A DNA stretch of 12,256 bases from JAWWPY01 sp033854735 (GCA_033854735.1 JAWWPY010000485.1:1-12256), one strand, 5' to 3'; shown: positions 1-5,226, numbered from the stretch's first letter. The notes: generated by a model from the letters alone, not told the origin. Made by a program: numbers and translations.

Positions 1-1
1 G

Positions 2-814
2 CGCTCGGCGAGGTCTGCGGTCCCGCTCGTTGCGGTGGGGTGCGGGCTGGTCCTCGCCCTCGGCGGCTGCAGCGGATCCTCGGGGACAGCCGCGGCTGCG
101 GCCGCGCGGCCGTCCCCAGGCTCGGCCTACACGTTGATGCAGATGAACCTGTGCCTGTCCGGCCTGGGCGGCTGCTACGCGAAGGTGCAATACCCCGCGG
201 TGGTGCGGGAGGCAATCACCCGGATCCGTGTAGCGCGCCCGGACGCGGTCACGTTCAACGAGGCGTGCAGCGGTGACGTCGCGCTGATCGCCCAGCGGAC
301 CGGCTATCACCTGCGCTTCTCGAAGGTGATCTACAACGGCAAGCCCCTGCTCTGCGGACGACCGGGCGGCCGTGGATTCTTCGGTGACGCGGTGCTGTCG
401 AAAGCATCCATCCTGAGCGCCGCCAGCCAGCCTTTCGAGGCGCAAGCCCGCCCCGAGCGGCGCGTGTGGCTGTGCGCCAGCACCCGGATCGGCGTTGACG
501 TGTGCACTGCTCACCTTGCCGCGCACGAGCCCGTTGAGGTGGCCGCGAACGAGTTGCAGTGCGCCGAGCTCGGAGCGATCCTTGCACGCCGCTCGGCGGC
601 CCGCGCCGTCATCTTCGGAGGCGACGTGAACCGTCGCCCTTCCTGCGCCCCGCACGGCTTTTGGACCCGCACCGACGGTTCCGCGCACCAGGATCCCGGG
701 AATCAGCAGGTTTACGGAACAGGCGCGTTTCGCTCGCCCTCAGCGCGGGTGGTGCCCGCCACACACACCGACCACGACGTCCTGCTGGTCCGTGCGTATC
801 TCAGCGCACACTGA
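2..814 (+). CDS. Secreted EEP-family (DNase I-fold) hydrolase, 5' partial
   Basis: The protein belongs to the endonuclease/exonuclease/phosphatase superfamily and probably cleaves phosphodiester bonds outside the cytoplasm. Counting from the first in-frame GTG (position 35), the fold's signature residues appear in order: Asn38 (QMNLC), Glu76 (FNEAC), His160 (CTAHL), Asp197 and Asn199 (GGDVN), and Asp246-His247 (HTDHD). A hydrophobic stretch ends in a lipobox-like LGGC (Cys12), followed by a low-complexity Ala/Ser linker, so this is likely a lipoprotein or exported enzyme. The frame stays open to the window's left edge and encodes arginines just before the hydrophobic core, as a signal-peptide n-region should. 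The true start is therefore probably upstream of the window rather than at 35. At least eight cysteines in the mature part suggest disulfides, which fits export. Nuclease versus phosphatase or sphingomyelinase activity cannot be decided from the sequence. Confidence 0.8.
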   Translation, partial: RSARSAVPLVAVGCGLVLALGGCSGSSGTAAAAAARPSPGSAYTLMQMNLCLSGLGGCYAKVQYPAVVREAITRIRVARPDAVTFNEACSGDVALIAQRTGYHLRFSKVIYNGKPLLCGRPGGRGFFGDAVLSKASILSAASQPFEAQARPERRVWLCASTRIGVDVCTAHLAAHEPVEVAANELQCAELGAILARRSAARAVIFGGDVNRRPSCAPHGFWTRTDGSAHQDPGNQQVYGTGAFRSPSARVVPATHTDHDVLLVRAYLSAH

Positions 815-1138
815 TGATCTGATCCACCTGGCCGTCCGTTGCGTCCCTGGGCGTCCCCTGCTCAGCGCGCAGCCGGTTAATTGCACGGGGTACGAACAAT
901 GGCCGGTACGGAACTCGCAACCAAGCTCAGAAGTGGTCCATGACCTGGGTCTTCGTGGAGCGGGTGACGAGAATCGAACTCGCACTATCAGCTTGGGAAT
1001 CCGACCGATCCACGCCGCCAGGGCCGCTGACCAGCCAGGACCGGGCACCGCCAGTACCCGTGACTGCCCCTTGTCACCGCGGCTAATTGCACGCTAGTTG
1101 CATGGCGATCTTGGTATGGCTTGGAGCAGTCGGGCAGC
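815..1138. other. Gene-free stretch holding the left tRNA-fragment repeat
   Basis: No credible gene lies between the EEP hydrolase and the antitoxin. Reading frames here translate antisense tRNA sequence (a GAGDENRTRT-type peptide) and are artefacts. The only clear content is the orphan tRNA-Gly 3' fragment at 956-999. A short motif, taattgcacg, occurs at 878-887 and again at 1084-1093, with a looser relative near 1906-1920. These three might be integrase arm-type sites or chance. Confidence 0.5.
956..999 (-). repeat. Orphan tRNA-Gly 3' fragment (putative att site)
   Basis: This 44-bp stretch is identical, base for base, to 1993-2036 of the intact tRNA-Gly gene and in the same orientation. 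It includes the anticodon loop, the 3' side of the anticodon stem, the variable loop, T arm, acceptor 3' strand, discriminator and CCA. The bases beyond the anticodon loop (from 1000 on) do not complete an anticodon stem, and no D arm or 5' acceptor strand follows, so it is not a functional tRNA. Identity stops exactly at both structural borders. Confidence 0.85.
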
Positions 1139-1162
1139 TCAGCTTGCCCGGGCCGTGAGCTG
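1135..1162 (-). terminator. Hairpin over the hicB stop codon
   Basis: Arms CAGCTCA (1135-1141) and TGAGCTG (1156-1162) pair perfectly over 7 bp with a 14-nt loop. The antitoxin stop codon (1139-1141, TGA on the minus strand) sits inside one arm. No T-tract follows, which is common in high-GC actinobacteria. Confidence 0.45.
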
Positions 1163-1540
1163 AGAGACACGCTGGGGACTGATGCCGAGCAGGGCGGCGA
1201 CGTCGCGGACTGACAGTCCCCTGGCCACCAGTTCAGCGGCGGCCCGGCCGGTGCGAGTGGCAGCAGCAGCGGCGAGTTCGTCGGCCTCGCGTCGTAGCTG
1301 ACGAACCTCCTGTGCGGTGATGTCGAGGCTGGCATCGCCGGTGTGGTACTCGTAGTCCAGCACGAGAACGGGCATCACCTCATCGGGCAGGTCGGCAGCC
1401 AGGACCACGACCTCTCGCACCGCCTGGTCCAGCGTTGGCAGGCTGCGAGCGTAGGTGTGAGCACCTTCCAGGGAAGGAACGTCAGCGAGCCAGTGGCCGT
1501 CTTCACGGGTGACGACTACGCGATATGTATCGCCGCTCAT
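1139..1540 (-). CDS. hicB: HicB-family antitoxin with C-terminal HTH
   Basis: This is the antitoxin of a toxin-first HicAB pair. It should bind and block HicA and repress the operon. The N-terminal part (about residues 4-50, YRVVVTREDGHWLADVPSL onward) matches the HicB partial RNase H-like fold, and a predicted helix-turn-helix lies near the C-terminus (GLSVRDVAALLGISPQRVSQ). An Ala/Arg-rich helical linker joins them. The start chosen is the ATG at 1540. It overlaps the toxin stop as ATGA, and a purine-rich GGAAGGGG lies about 9 nt upstream. An in-frame ATG at 1549 would add three residues but almost touches that ribosome-binding site. Length is about 133 residues, within the range of HTH-bearing HicB proteins. 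Family assignment is by motif and pairing with HicA; an Arc/MetJ-type DNA-binding end is excluded by the visible HTH. Confidence 0.75.
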   Translation of the reverse strand: MSGDTYRVVVTREDGHWLADVPSLEGAHTYARSLPTLDQAVREVVVLAADLPDEVMPVLVLDYEYHTGDASLDITAQEVRQLRREADELAAAAATRTGRAAAELVARGLSVRDVAALLGISPQRVSQLTARAS

Positions 1541-1761
1541 CGCAGCCATCCCCTTCCTAATGCCGTCTCTAGGTCTCGCTCGATGGCGCGCAGGGTCCCT
1601 GCCGGGATGTCGCCCGCATGCTGCGGGACTGTGGTCGCCGCCTTCGCTTCCACCCCAGTGTCATCACTGAAGGTCACCACATAACGTCGGTGCGATCCGA
1701 CCTGGCGGACCATGACACCGCCAAGTCGCTCGATCTTCCGGTTCACCTCACGTGCCCTCAC
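1537..1761 (-). CDS. hicA: HicA-family mRNA interferase toxin
   Basis: HicA toxins are small double-stranded-RNA-binding-fold ribonucleases that cleave mRNA independently of the ribosome. This 74-residue protein shows the family pattern: an N-terminal REVNRKIERLGG helix, VRQVGSHRRY with the catalytic histidine (His24), and a C-terminal IPAGTLRAIERDL helix. It starts with GTG at 1761, almost exactly where its promoter should begin transcription, so the message is probably leaderless. A second in-frame GTG (codon 6) is possible. Its stop overlaps the antitoxin start by 4 nt (ATGA), so translation is probably coupled. No lesion is visible, so the toxin looks intact. The pair is the only coding content of the tRNA-bounded insert. 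Confidence 0.8.
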   Translation of the reverse strand: MRAREVNRKIERLGGVMVRQVGSHRRYVVTFSDDTGVEAKAATTVPQHAGDIPAGTLRAIERDLETALGRGWLR

Positions 1762-1768
1762 CAGAATA

Positions 1769-1798
1769 TATCTAGCGACTAGACGCTACAACTGTCAA
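1769..1798 (-). promoter_or_regulatory. hicAB promoter (TTGACA / TAGATA, 18-bp spacer)
   Basis: On the minus strand a perfect -35 TTGACA (1793-1798) is followed after 18 bp by TAGATA (1769-1774). The predicted transcription start is about 1762, one base before the toxin's GTG, so the transcript would have essentially no leader. The region is clearly more A/T-rich than its surroundings. Position and quality make this the best vegetative promoter in the window. Confidence 0.7.
1773..1788. promoter_or_regulatory. 16-bp palindromic operator within the hicAB promoter
   Basis: TAGCGACTAGACGCTA matches its own reverse complement at 14 of 16 positions; only one base pair is mismatched. It lies in the spacer and overlaps two bases of the -10 hexamer, so a bound repressor would block RNA polymerase. 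The HTH-bearing HicB is the obvious candidate ligand. Binding is inferred, not shown. Confidence 0.55.
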
Positions 1799-1946
1799 GC
1801 TGATAGACACTTATATGCCCGGGGGCAGGTAGAGCCAGACATGATTGAGACAGGCGGCCACCCCGCTCCGCCATGCAGACCGCGACGCTGAGCAGCCTAA
1901 TGGCCCGTTAATGGCACGGAGGACCCGCAAGTGCTTAGAGATGATC

Positions 1947-1986
1947 AAGGCCCAGGGCCCGGGATACCTACCCTGGCCTGGGCCTT
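1947..1986 (-). terminator. Hairpin downstream of tRNA-Gly
   Basis: Perfect 10-bp arms AAGGCCCAGG (1947-1956) and CCTGGGCCTT (1977-1986) flank a 20-nt loop that can pair further. It begins 6 nt after the tRNA's CCA, so it fits a tRNA terminator or processing boundary. It lies inside the putative insert. A weaker related sequence (GAAGACCCAGGTCA on the minus strand) follows the orphan fragment near 940-954, possibly the original terminator. Confidence 0.55.
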
Positions 1987-1992
1987 CGCTCT

Positions 1993-2066
1993 TGGAGCGG
2001 GTGACGAGAATCGAACTCGCACTATCAGCTTGGGAAGCTGACGTTCTACCATTGAACTACACCCGC
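1993..2066 (-). tRNA. tRNA-Gly (anticodon CCC)
   Basis: The cloverleaf folds cleanly by hand. The 7-bp acceptor stem (GCGGGTG with CACCCGC) is perfect. The D arm is GTTC/GAAC with loop AATGGTA. The anticodon stem TCAGC/GCTGA encloses loop TTCCCAA, so positions 34-36 read CCC (glycine, GGG codons). The T stem GCGAG/CTCGT contains one G-U pair and its loop is TTCGATT. The gene is 71 nt to discriminator T73, followed by an encoded CCA (1993-1995). It is read leftwards, away from dcd. Its 3' half serves as one border of the HicAB insert, and the gene is intact. Confidence 0.95.
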
Positions 2067-2109
2067 GGGCCTCGGCGGCCGGTCCCGGCCACGGTGCCTT
2101 CGCCACGAC

Positions 2110-2115
2110 ATCGTA
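2110..2115 (-). promoter_or_regulatory. Possible -10 box for tRNA-Gly
   Basis: TACGAT on the minus strand is an acceptable -10 and would start RNA about 37 nt before the tRNA 5' end. No convincing -35 was found at 16-18 bp, so support is weak. Confidence 0.25.
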
Positions 2116-2125
2116 CCGGAACCTG

Positions 2126-2131
2126 TAGGTT
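2126..2131 (+). promoter_or_regulatory. -10 box placing dcd transcription at its GTG
   Basis: TAGGTT fits the actinobacterial -10 pattern TANNNT, and 6 nt separate it from the dcd GTG at 2138, so +1 would coincide with the start codon. No Shine-Dalgarno sequence lies upstream of that GTG. Both facts suggest a leaderless mRNA. A clear -35 is not visible. Confidence 0.4.
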
Positions 2132-2137
2132 GCGAGC

Positions 2138-2713
2138 GTGCTGCTCTCCGATCGAGATATCCGTGGGGAGGTCGAGTCTGGCCGGGTCCGGCTCGACCCG
2201 TATTCACCCGAACTTATCCAGCCCTCCAGCATCGACGTACGGCTGGACAGGTACTTCCGGGTCTTCGAGAACCATCGCTACCCGCACATCGACCCGGCGG
2301 TGGAGCAGCCCGACCTGACCCGGCTCGTAGAGACGTCCGGCGATGAGCCCTTCGTCTTGCACCCCGGAGAGTTCGTGCTCGCCTCAACCTTCGAGGTGGT
2401 GACACTCCCCGACGACATAGCCGGGCGCCTGGAAGGCAAGAGCTCCCTCGGCAGGCTGGGGCTGCTGACGCATTCGACGGCAGGCTGGATCGATCCGGGT
2501 TTCTCCGGCCACGTCACGCTGGAGCTGTCCAACGTGGCGACCCTGCCGATCAAGCTGTGGCCGGGCATGAAGATCGGCCAGCTCTGCCTGTTCCGCACCA
2601 GCTCGCCCGCCGAGCACCCATACGGCTCCACGGTCTACGGCTCGCGCTACCAGGACCAGCGCGGACCCACACCGTCGAAGTCGTACCTCAACTTCTACCG
2701 CACCAAGGTCTGA
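2138..2713 (+). CDS. dcd: Bifunctional dCTP deaminase/dUTP diphosphatase (dUMP-forming)
   Basis: The enzyme turns dCTP into dUMP, feeding thymidylate synthesis while keeping dUTP low. At 191 residues it aligns by eye almost end to end with the mycobacterial Dcd, known to be bifunctional. Visible landmarks are the N-terminal MLLSDRDIR, QPSSIDVRLD (28-37), EGKSSLGRLGLLTHSTAGW (99-117) and DPGFSGHVTLELSN with catalytic Glu129, plus the C-terminal RGPTPSKSY segment that closes over the nucleotide. Ser102 and Arg106, expected substrate contacts, are present. The HSTAG region matches the bifunctional type rather than the E. coli deaminase-only type. GTG is the start; it gives the family's exact N-terminus and lies 7 nt after a -10-like TAGGTT. 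The gene is divergent from tRNA-Gly and convergent with the short MerR gene. Confidence 0.95.
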   Translation: MLLSDRDIRGEVESGRVRLDPYSPELIQPSSIDVRLDRYFRVFENHRYPHIDPAVEQPDLTRLVETSGDEPFVLHPGEFVLASTFEVVTLPDDIAGRLEGKSSLGRLGLLTHSTAGWIDPGFSGHVTLELSNVATLPIKLWPGMKIGQLCLFRTSSPAEHPYGSTVYGSRYQDQRGPTPSKSYLNFYRTKV

Positions 2714-2732
2714 CCGCACCACATTGCCGGGC

Positions 2733-2751
2733 GGGCGATGGCTAATCGCCC
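2733..2751. terminator. Bidirectional terminator between dcd and the short MerR gene
   Basis: Perfect 7-bp arms GGGCGAT (2733-2739) and ATCGCCC (2745-2751) enclose a 5-nt loop. It lies 19 nt after the dcd stop, and the MerR gene's stop codon (2742-2744, TAG on the minus strand) is in the loop. It can serve both converging transcripts. Confidence 0.6.
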
Positions 2752-3056
2752 AGCTCGGCGATCACCGCGCGCAGCGCATCACATTCGAGTTCGAGTTCCC
2801 GTACCCGTGACTCCAGCTCCAGTACCCGGCGGATGGCCGCGAGCGTCAGCCCCTGGTCGGCCAGCTGCACGACGTACTGGACCACGGTGATCTCGTTGCG
2901 GGTATACCGGCGCTGGCCGCCATCCGACCGGGACGGGCGCACCACGCCAAGTTGGTCGAGCCGCCGCAGGAACGCCTGCTGCACTTCGAGCATGGCCGAC
3001 ACCTGCCCGACCGTGAAGATCGGCCGGTTCTCGTCTTCGAAAGGCAACGCTGGCAT
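2742..3056 (-). CDS. Short MerR/HspR-like transcriptional regulator
   Basis: This 104-residue protein has a MerR-type winged helix-turn-helix at residues 14-60 (FTVGQVSAMLEV, then GGQRRYTRNE in the wing). A C-terminal helix (about 76-102, RRVLELESRVRELELECDALR) is a likely dimerising coiled coil. There is no room for an effector-binding domain and no cysteine cluster, which resembles the heat-shock repressor HspR more than a metal or drug sensor. The start is the ATG at 3056, with GGAG about 8 nt upstream. It lies 209 bp downstream of the Hsp20 gene on the same strand, with a strong hairpin between, so it probably has its own promoter. A pair of 13-bp inverted repeats in front of it may be its operators. 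Control of Hsp20 is an inference from context. Confidence 0.75.
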   Translation of the reverse strand: MPALPFEDENRPIFTVGQVSAMLEVQQAFLRRLDQLGVVRPSRSDGGQRRYTRNEITVVQYVVQLADQGLTLAAIRRVLELESRVRELELECDALRAVIAELGD

Positions 3057-3070
3057 GGCTCACTCCGTGA

Positions 3071-3172
3071 GCGTTATTCAAACCGGCTGTCGAACCTGGG
3101 CCCGCAGGGTCCGGGTGAGCGGTCGGTGCAGGTCAGGACCACGGTGACCACTGAGGGTAGTTTGAATAACGC
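3071..3172. repeat. Perfect 13-bp inverted repeats flanking 76 bp upstream of the MerR gene
   Basis: GCGTTATTCAAAC (3071-3083) and its exact reverse complement (3160-3172) are 76 bp apart. The near arm ends 14 bp before the MerR ATG. The arms are far more A/T-rich than the sequence between them. The core TTGAAT resembles half of the HspR site (CTTGAGT), but the arms face outwards and are too far apart for a normal HAIR operator. Paired operators or the ends of a tiny mobile sequence (both flanks carry GA) are the alternatives. Confidence 0.6.
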
Positions 3173-3203
3173 GAACTCTCGAATTAGACACCGTACATGC
3201 ACG

Positions 3204-3238
3204 CCGGGCCCGGGGCGGCAGTGCCAGCCCGGGCCCGG
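3204..3238 (-). terminator. GC-rich hairpin downstream of the Hsp20 gene
   Basis: CCGGGCCCGGGGC (3204-3216) pairs with GCCCGGGCCCGG (3227-3238) over 12 bp with one bulged G and a 10-nt loop. It lies 27 bp after the Hsp20 stop on the minus strand. It has no T-tract but is very stable, so a role as transcription terminator before the MerR gene is likely. Confidence 0.6.
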
Positions 3239-3265
3239 GGAACGCGGCTGCGTTCAGGTAGTCAA

Positions 3266-3697
3266 TCAGGCAGCGATTGGCTTCTTGTCGGCGGTGCGGA
3301 TCTCCACCTTGCGGGGCCGCGCCTTCTCGGTCACGGGCACGCGGACGGTCAGCACGCCGTCGTTGTAGTCGGCCTCGATGTTGTCAGCGTCGGCCGTCTC
3401 GCCCAGGTGCAGGCGGCGGGAGAAGGACCCGGTCACCCGCTCCCGGATATACGGCTTCTCGCCCTCGGCGAGCTCCTCGGTGCGGTGCGCGCCAACGGTC
3501 AGAACACCGTGGTCCACCGTCACCTCGATGCTGTCAGGGTCGATGCCCGGCACGTCGAAGCGGAGCAGGATGTCATCATCGCGCCGGACTGCGTCCATAC
3601 GCATGACCGACCCCGCGGAGCCGGTCGCCGCGCCGAACGTGCGCCGGGCGAGCCGGTCGAACTCCCGCGAGAAGGGGTCAAAGGTTGTCAGCAACAC
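3266..3697 (-). CDS. Hsp20 / small heat-shock protein (alpha-crystallin family)
   Basis: Small heat-shock proteins form oligomers that bind unfolding proteins without ATP in the cytoplasm. This 143-residue protein has a short N-terminal arm (FDPFSREFDRLARRTFG) and an alpha-crystallin domain from about 33 to 134. Domain marks include LLRFDVPGIDPDSIEVTV, the EELAEGEKPYIRER loop and the closing DGVLTVRVPV strand (113-122). The C-terminal tail is short with no clear I-X-I anchor, though VEI at 131-133 may serve. Size and layout match the actinobacterial Hsp18-type class. The GTG start at 3697 has a strong GGAGG (3707-3711) 9 nt upstream. The leader contains two near-palindromes, one covering that ribosome-binding site. 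The gene is followed by a strong hairpin and a MerR-type gene. Confidence 0.92.
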   Translation of the reverse strand: MLLTTFDPFSREFDRLARRTFGAATGSAGSVMRMDAVRRDDDILLRFDVPGIDPDSIEVTVDHGVLTVGAHRTEELAEGEKPYIRERVTGSFSRRLHLGETADADNIEADYNDGVLTVRVPVTEKARPRKVEIRTADKKPIAA

Positions 3698-3704
3698 TGT
3701 GGTT

Positions 3705-3739
3705 CACCTCCAGGTGATACCAGGATCCGAGGATCCAGG
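3705..3739 (-). promoter_or_regulatory. Leader hairpins covering the Hsp20 ribosome-binding site
   Basis: In the minus-strand leader CACCTGGAGGTG (3705-3716) can fold into a 4-bp stem with a TGGA loop that holds the GGAGG site. Just upstream, 3720-3739 is a near-palindrome built on GGATCC-N2-GGATCC. A weak stem over the ribosome-binding site of a heat-shock gene is the layout of an RNA thermometer. The stem is very short, so regulation is only suggested. Confidence 0.35.
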
Positions 3740-3818
3740 TTCTATGTACTCTCACCTTTAGTAAACCTGCTACTCGACTTGTATATTTCTTCCTCGGGCG
3801 ACCGGCGGATACGAGCCG

Positions 3819-4967
3819 TCAGCTCACCCGCTCGATGACGGTGGCGTTCGCCTGGCCGCCGCCCTCGCACATGGTCTGCAGCCCGTACCGGCCGCCGGTC
3901 CGCTCCAGCTCGTGCAGCAGCTTGGTGGCGAGGATCGCGCCGGTCGCGCCGAGTGGGTGCCCCAGCGCGATCGCCCCGCCATTGGGGTTGGTCTTCTCCA
4001 GCGACGCGCCCGTGTCCGCTGACCAGGCCAGGAGCACTGGTGCGAACGCCTCGTTGACCTCGAAGACGTCGATGTCATCCACCCCGAGGCGCGCCTTGGC
4101 CAGCACCCGCTCGGTGGCAGGCATCGGCCCGGTCAGCATGAAGACGGGGTCAGCCCCGGTCACGGCGAGCGCGGCGATGCGGGCCCGGGGCGTGAAACCA
4201 TGCCGCTCGACGGCCGCCTCGGAGGCGATCAGCAGGGCCGCGGCGCCGTCGGAAATCTGCGATGCGGTCGCCGCCGTGAGCTCCCAGCCCTCACGCAGGG
4301 GCGCGAGGCCTGCCATCTTCTCCAGCGAGGTGTCCCGGCGCGGCCCCTCGTCAGCCTTGACCCCCGCCACCGGGCTGATCTCACGCTCGAACCGTCCCTC
4401 ATCGATGGCCCGGACTGCCCGCCGGTGGCTCTCCAGCGCGAACTCCTCAAGCTGCCGCCGGGTGAGGCCCCACTTCTCGCAGATCAGCTGCGCCCCCCGG
4501 AACTGCGAGATCTCCTGATCGCCGTACCGGCCGCGCCAGCCCGCCCCGAACGGCAGCGGCATGCCCTTTTCCATCGGCAACGACACCGTGGAGCCCATCG
4601 GGACCATGCTCATGCTCTCCACGCCGGCCGCGACCACCAGGTCCTGGGTACCGGACAGGACACCCTGCGCCGCGAAATGGACGGCCTGCTGGGACGACCC
4701 GCACTGGCGGTCGATGGTCACGCCTGGGACGTTCTCCGGCAGCCCGGCCGACAGCCAGGCGTTCCTGGCGATGTCGATGGACTGGGGACCGATCTGCGAG
4801 ACGCATCCCATGATCACGTCTTCGACCGCGGCCGGGTCGGCCCCGGTCCGGTCCATCAACTCGGTGAGCACGTGTGCCGCCAGGTCGACCGGGTGCACCC
4901 CGGCCAGGCCGCCGCCCCGCCTGCCAACGGGAGTCCGGACCGCACCGACGATGTATGCCTGCGCCAC
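3819..4967 (-). CDS. Acetyl-CoA C-acyltransferase (thiolase, FadA5-like)
   Basis: Thiolases split 3-ketoacyl-CoA with CoA at the end of a beta-oxidation round, or run the reverse condensation. From the GTG at 4967 the protein is 382 residues, the family norm. It has the nucleophilic Cys89 (DRQCGSSQQ), NEAF at 305-308, His337 (GGAIALGHPLGATGA) and the second catalytic Cys367 (CEGGGQA). Spacing and the GCVSQIGPQSIDIARNAW segment resemble the mycobacterial steroid thiolase FadA5, but substrate cannot be assigned. The long frame runs to 5303, yet its first 112 codons show no thiolase similarity. The 4967 GTG has a good GGAGG 5-6 nt upstream and gives the standard AYIVGAVRTPVG N-terminus. It is divergent from a MerR regulator that may control it. 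No hydratase or dehydrogenase partner lies nearby. Confidence 0.9.
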   Translation of the reverse strand: MAQAYIVGAVRTPVGRRGGGLAGVHPVDLAAHVLTELMDRTGADPAAVEDVIMGCVSQIGPQSIDIARNAWLSAGLPENVPGVTIDRQCGSSQQAVHFAAQGVLSGTQDLVVAAGVESMSMVPMGSTVSLPMEKGMPLPFGAGWRGRYGDQEISQFRGAQLICEKWGLTRRQLEEFALESHRRAVRAIDEGRFEREISPVAGVKADEGPRRDTSLEKMAGLAPLREGWELTAATASQISDGAAALLIASEAAVERHGFTPRARIAALAVTGADPVFMLTGPMPATERVLAKARLGVDDIDVFEVNEAFAPVLLAWSADTGASLEKTNPNGGAIALGHPLGATGAILATKLLHELERTGGRYGLQTMCEGGGQANATVIERVS

Positions 4968-5200
4968 GTTGCCCTCCGGCGGTCTGCGGGGGCGTATCGG
5001 CCCCGGCCTGGTGTAATGGCTCACTTTGAGGTTACCGTCCCGTTCCGCAAAGGCCAGGGCTCGCCAACGGCCCCGGCCCCGAGACGAGCGGATCGCTCCA
5101 TCGAAGAGTCTCAATCCGACTACTATCCGTAATGGATCGGTGCCCAGATGCAGGTCAGAGGCGGCTACGGGCACAGGGTGGCCTATACCACCGGGACTAC

Positions 5201-5220
5201 GGACACGGGGGGACACGGGG
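5201..5220 (+). repeat. Tandem 10-bp G-rich repeat before the second MerR gene
   Basis: GGACACGGGG occurs twice in direct succession, ending 6 bp before the ATG at 5227. No ordinary GGAGG is present, so the G-runs may act as a weak ribosome-binding site. Confidence 0.6.
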
Positions 5221-5226
5221 ACTGTG

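Larger units (their letters stand above)
956..2036. mobile_element. Putative integrase-less micro-island at tRNA-Gly(CCC), carrying HicAB
   Basis: The segment is bounded by 44-bp perfect direct repeats (956-999 and 1993-2036). The right copy is part of the intact minus-strand tRNA-Gly gene; the left copy is an isolated fragment of it. The repeat starts at tRNA position 32 (first base of the anticodon loop) and ends at the encoded CCA. This is the geometry left by tyrosine recombinases that use tRNA 3' halves as attB: the tRNA stays intact on one side, the insert lies at its 3' end, and an orphan att copy marks the far end. One unit (one repeat plus insert) is about 1,037 bp and holds only a toxin-antitoxin pair, its promoter and terminator, and a hairpin just after the tRNA. 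No integrase, excisionase or replication gene is present. It could be a decayed larger element or a cassette moved in trans; the sequence cannot tell which. Confidence 0.6.

Noticed and set aside
792..1097. Open frame with a GAGDENRTRTISLG-type peptide
   Set aside because: The peptide is the antisense translation of the tRNA-Gly fragment at 956-999, a well-known annotation artefact. The rest shows no protein features.
1119..1130. Another possible tRNA tail (cttggagcag) near the hicB end
   Set aside because: It shares only about ten bases with the tRNA border and does not extend into the T arm, so chance is likely.
1845..2318. Open frame of 157 codons across the tRNA-Gly gene
   Set aside because: It includes LLERVTRIELALSAWEADVLPLNYTRG, the antisense translation of tRNA-Gly, and runs into dcd in another frame.
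3721..3795. HspR (HAIR) or SigH-type heat-shock promoter before Hsp20
   Set aside because: No CTTGAGT-N7-ACTCAAG site was found. GGAA and GTT elements exist, but at the wrong spacing.
4200..5132. 310-codon open frame opposite the thiolase
   Set aside because: It is a shadow frame caused by G/C bias at codon positions of the real thiolase, with Arg/Pro/His-rich composition.
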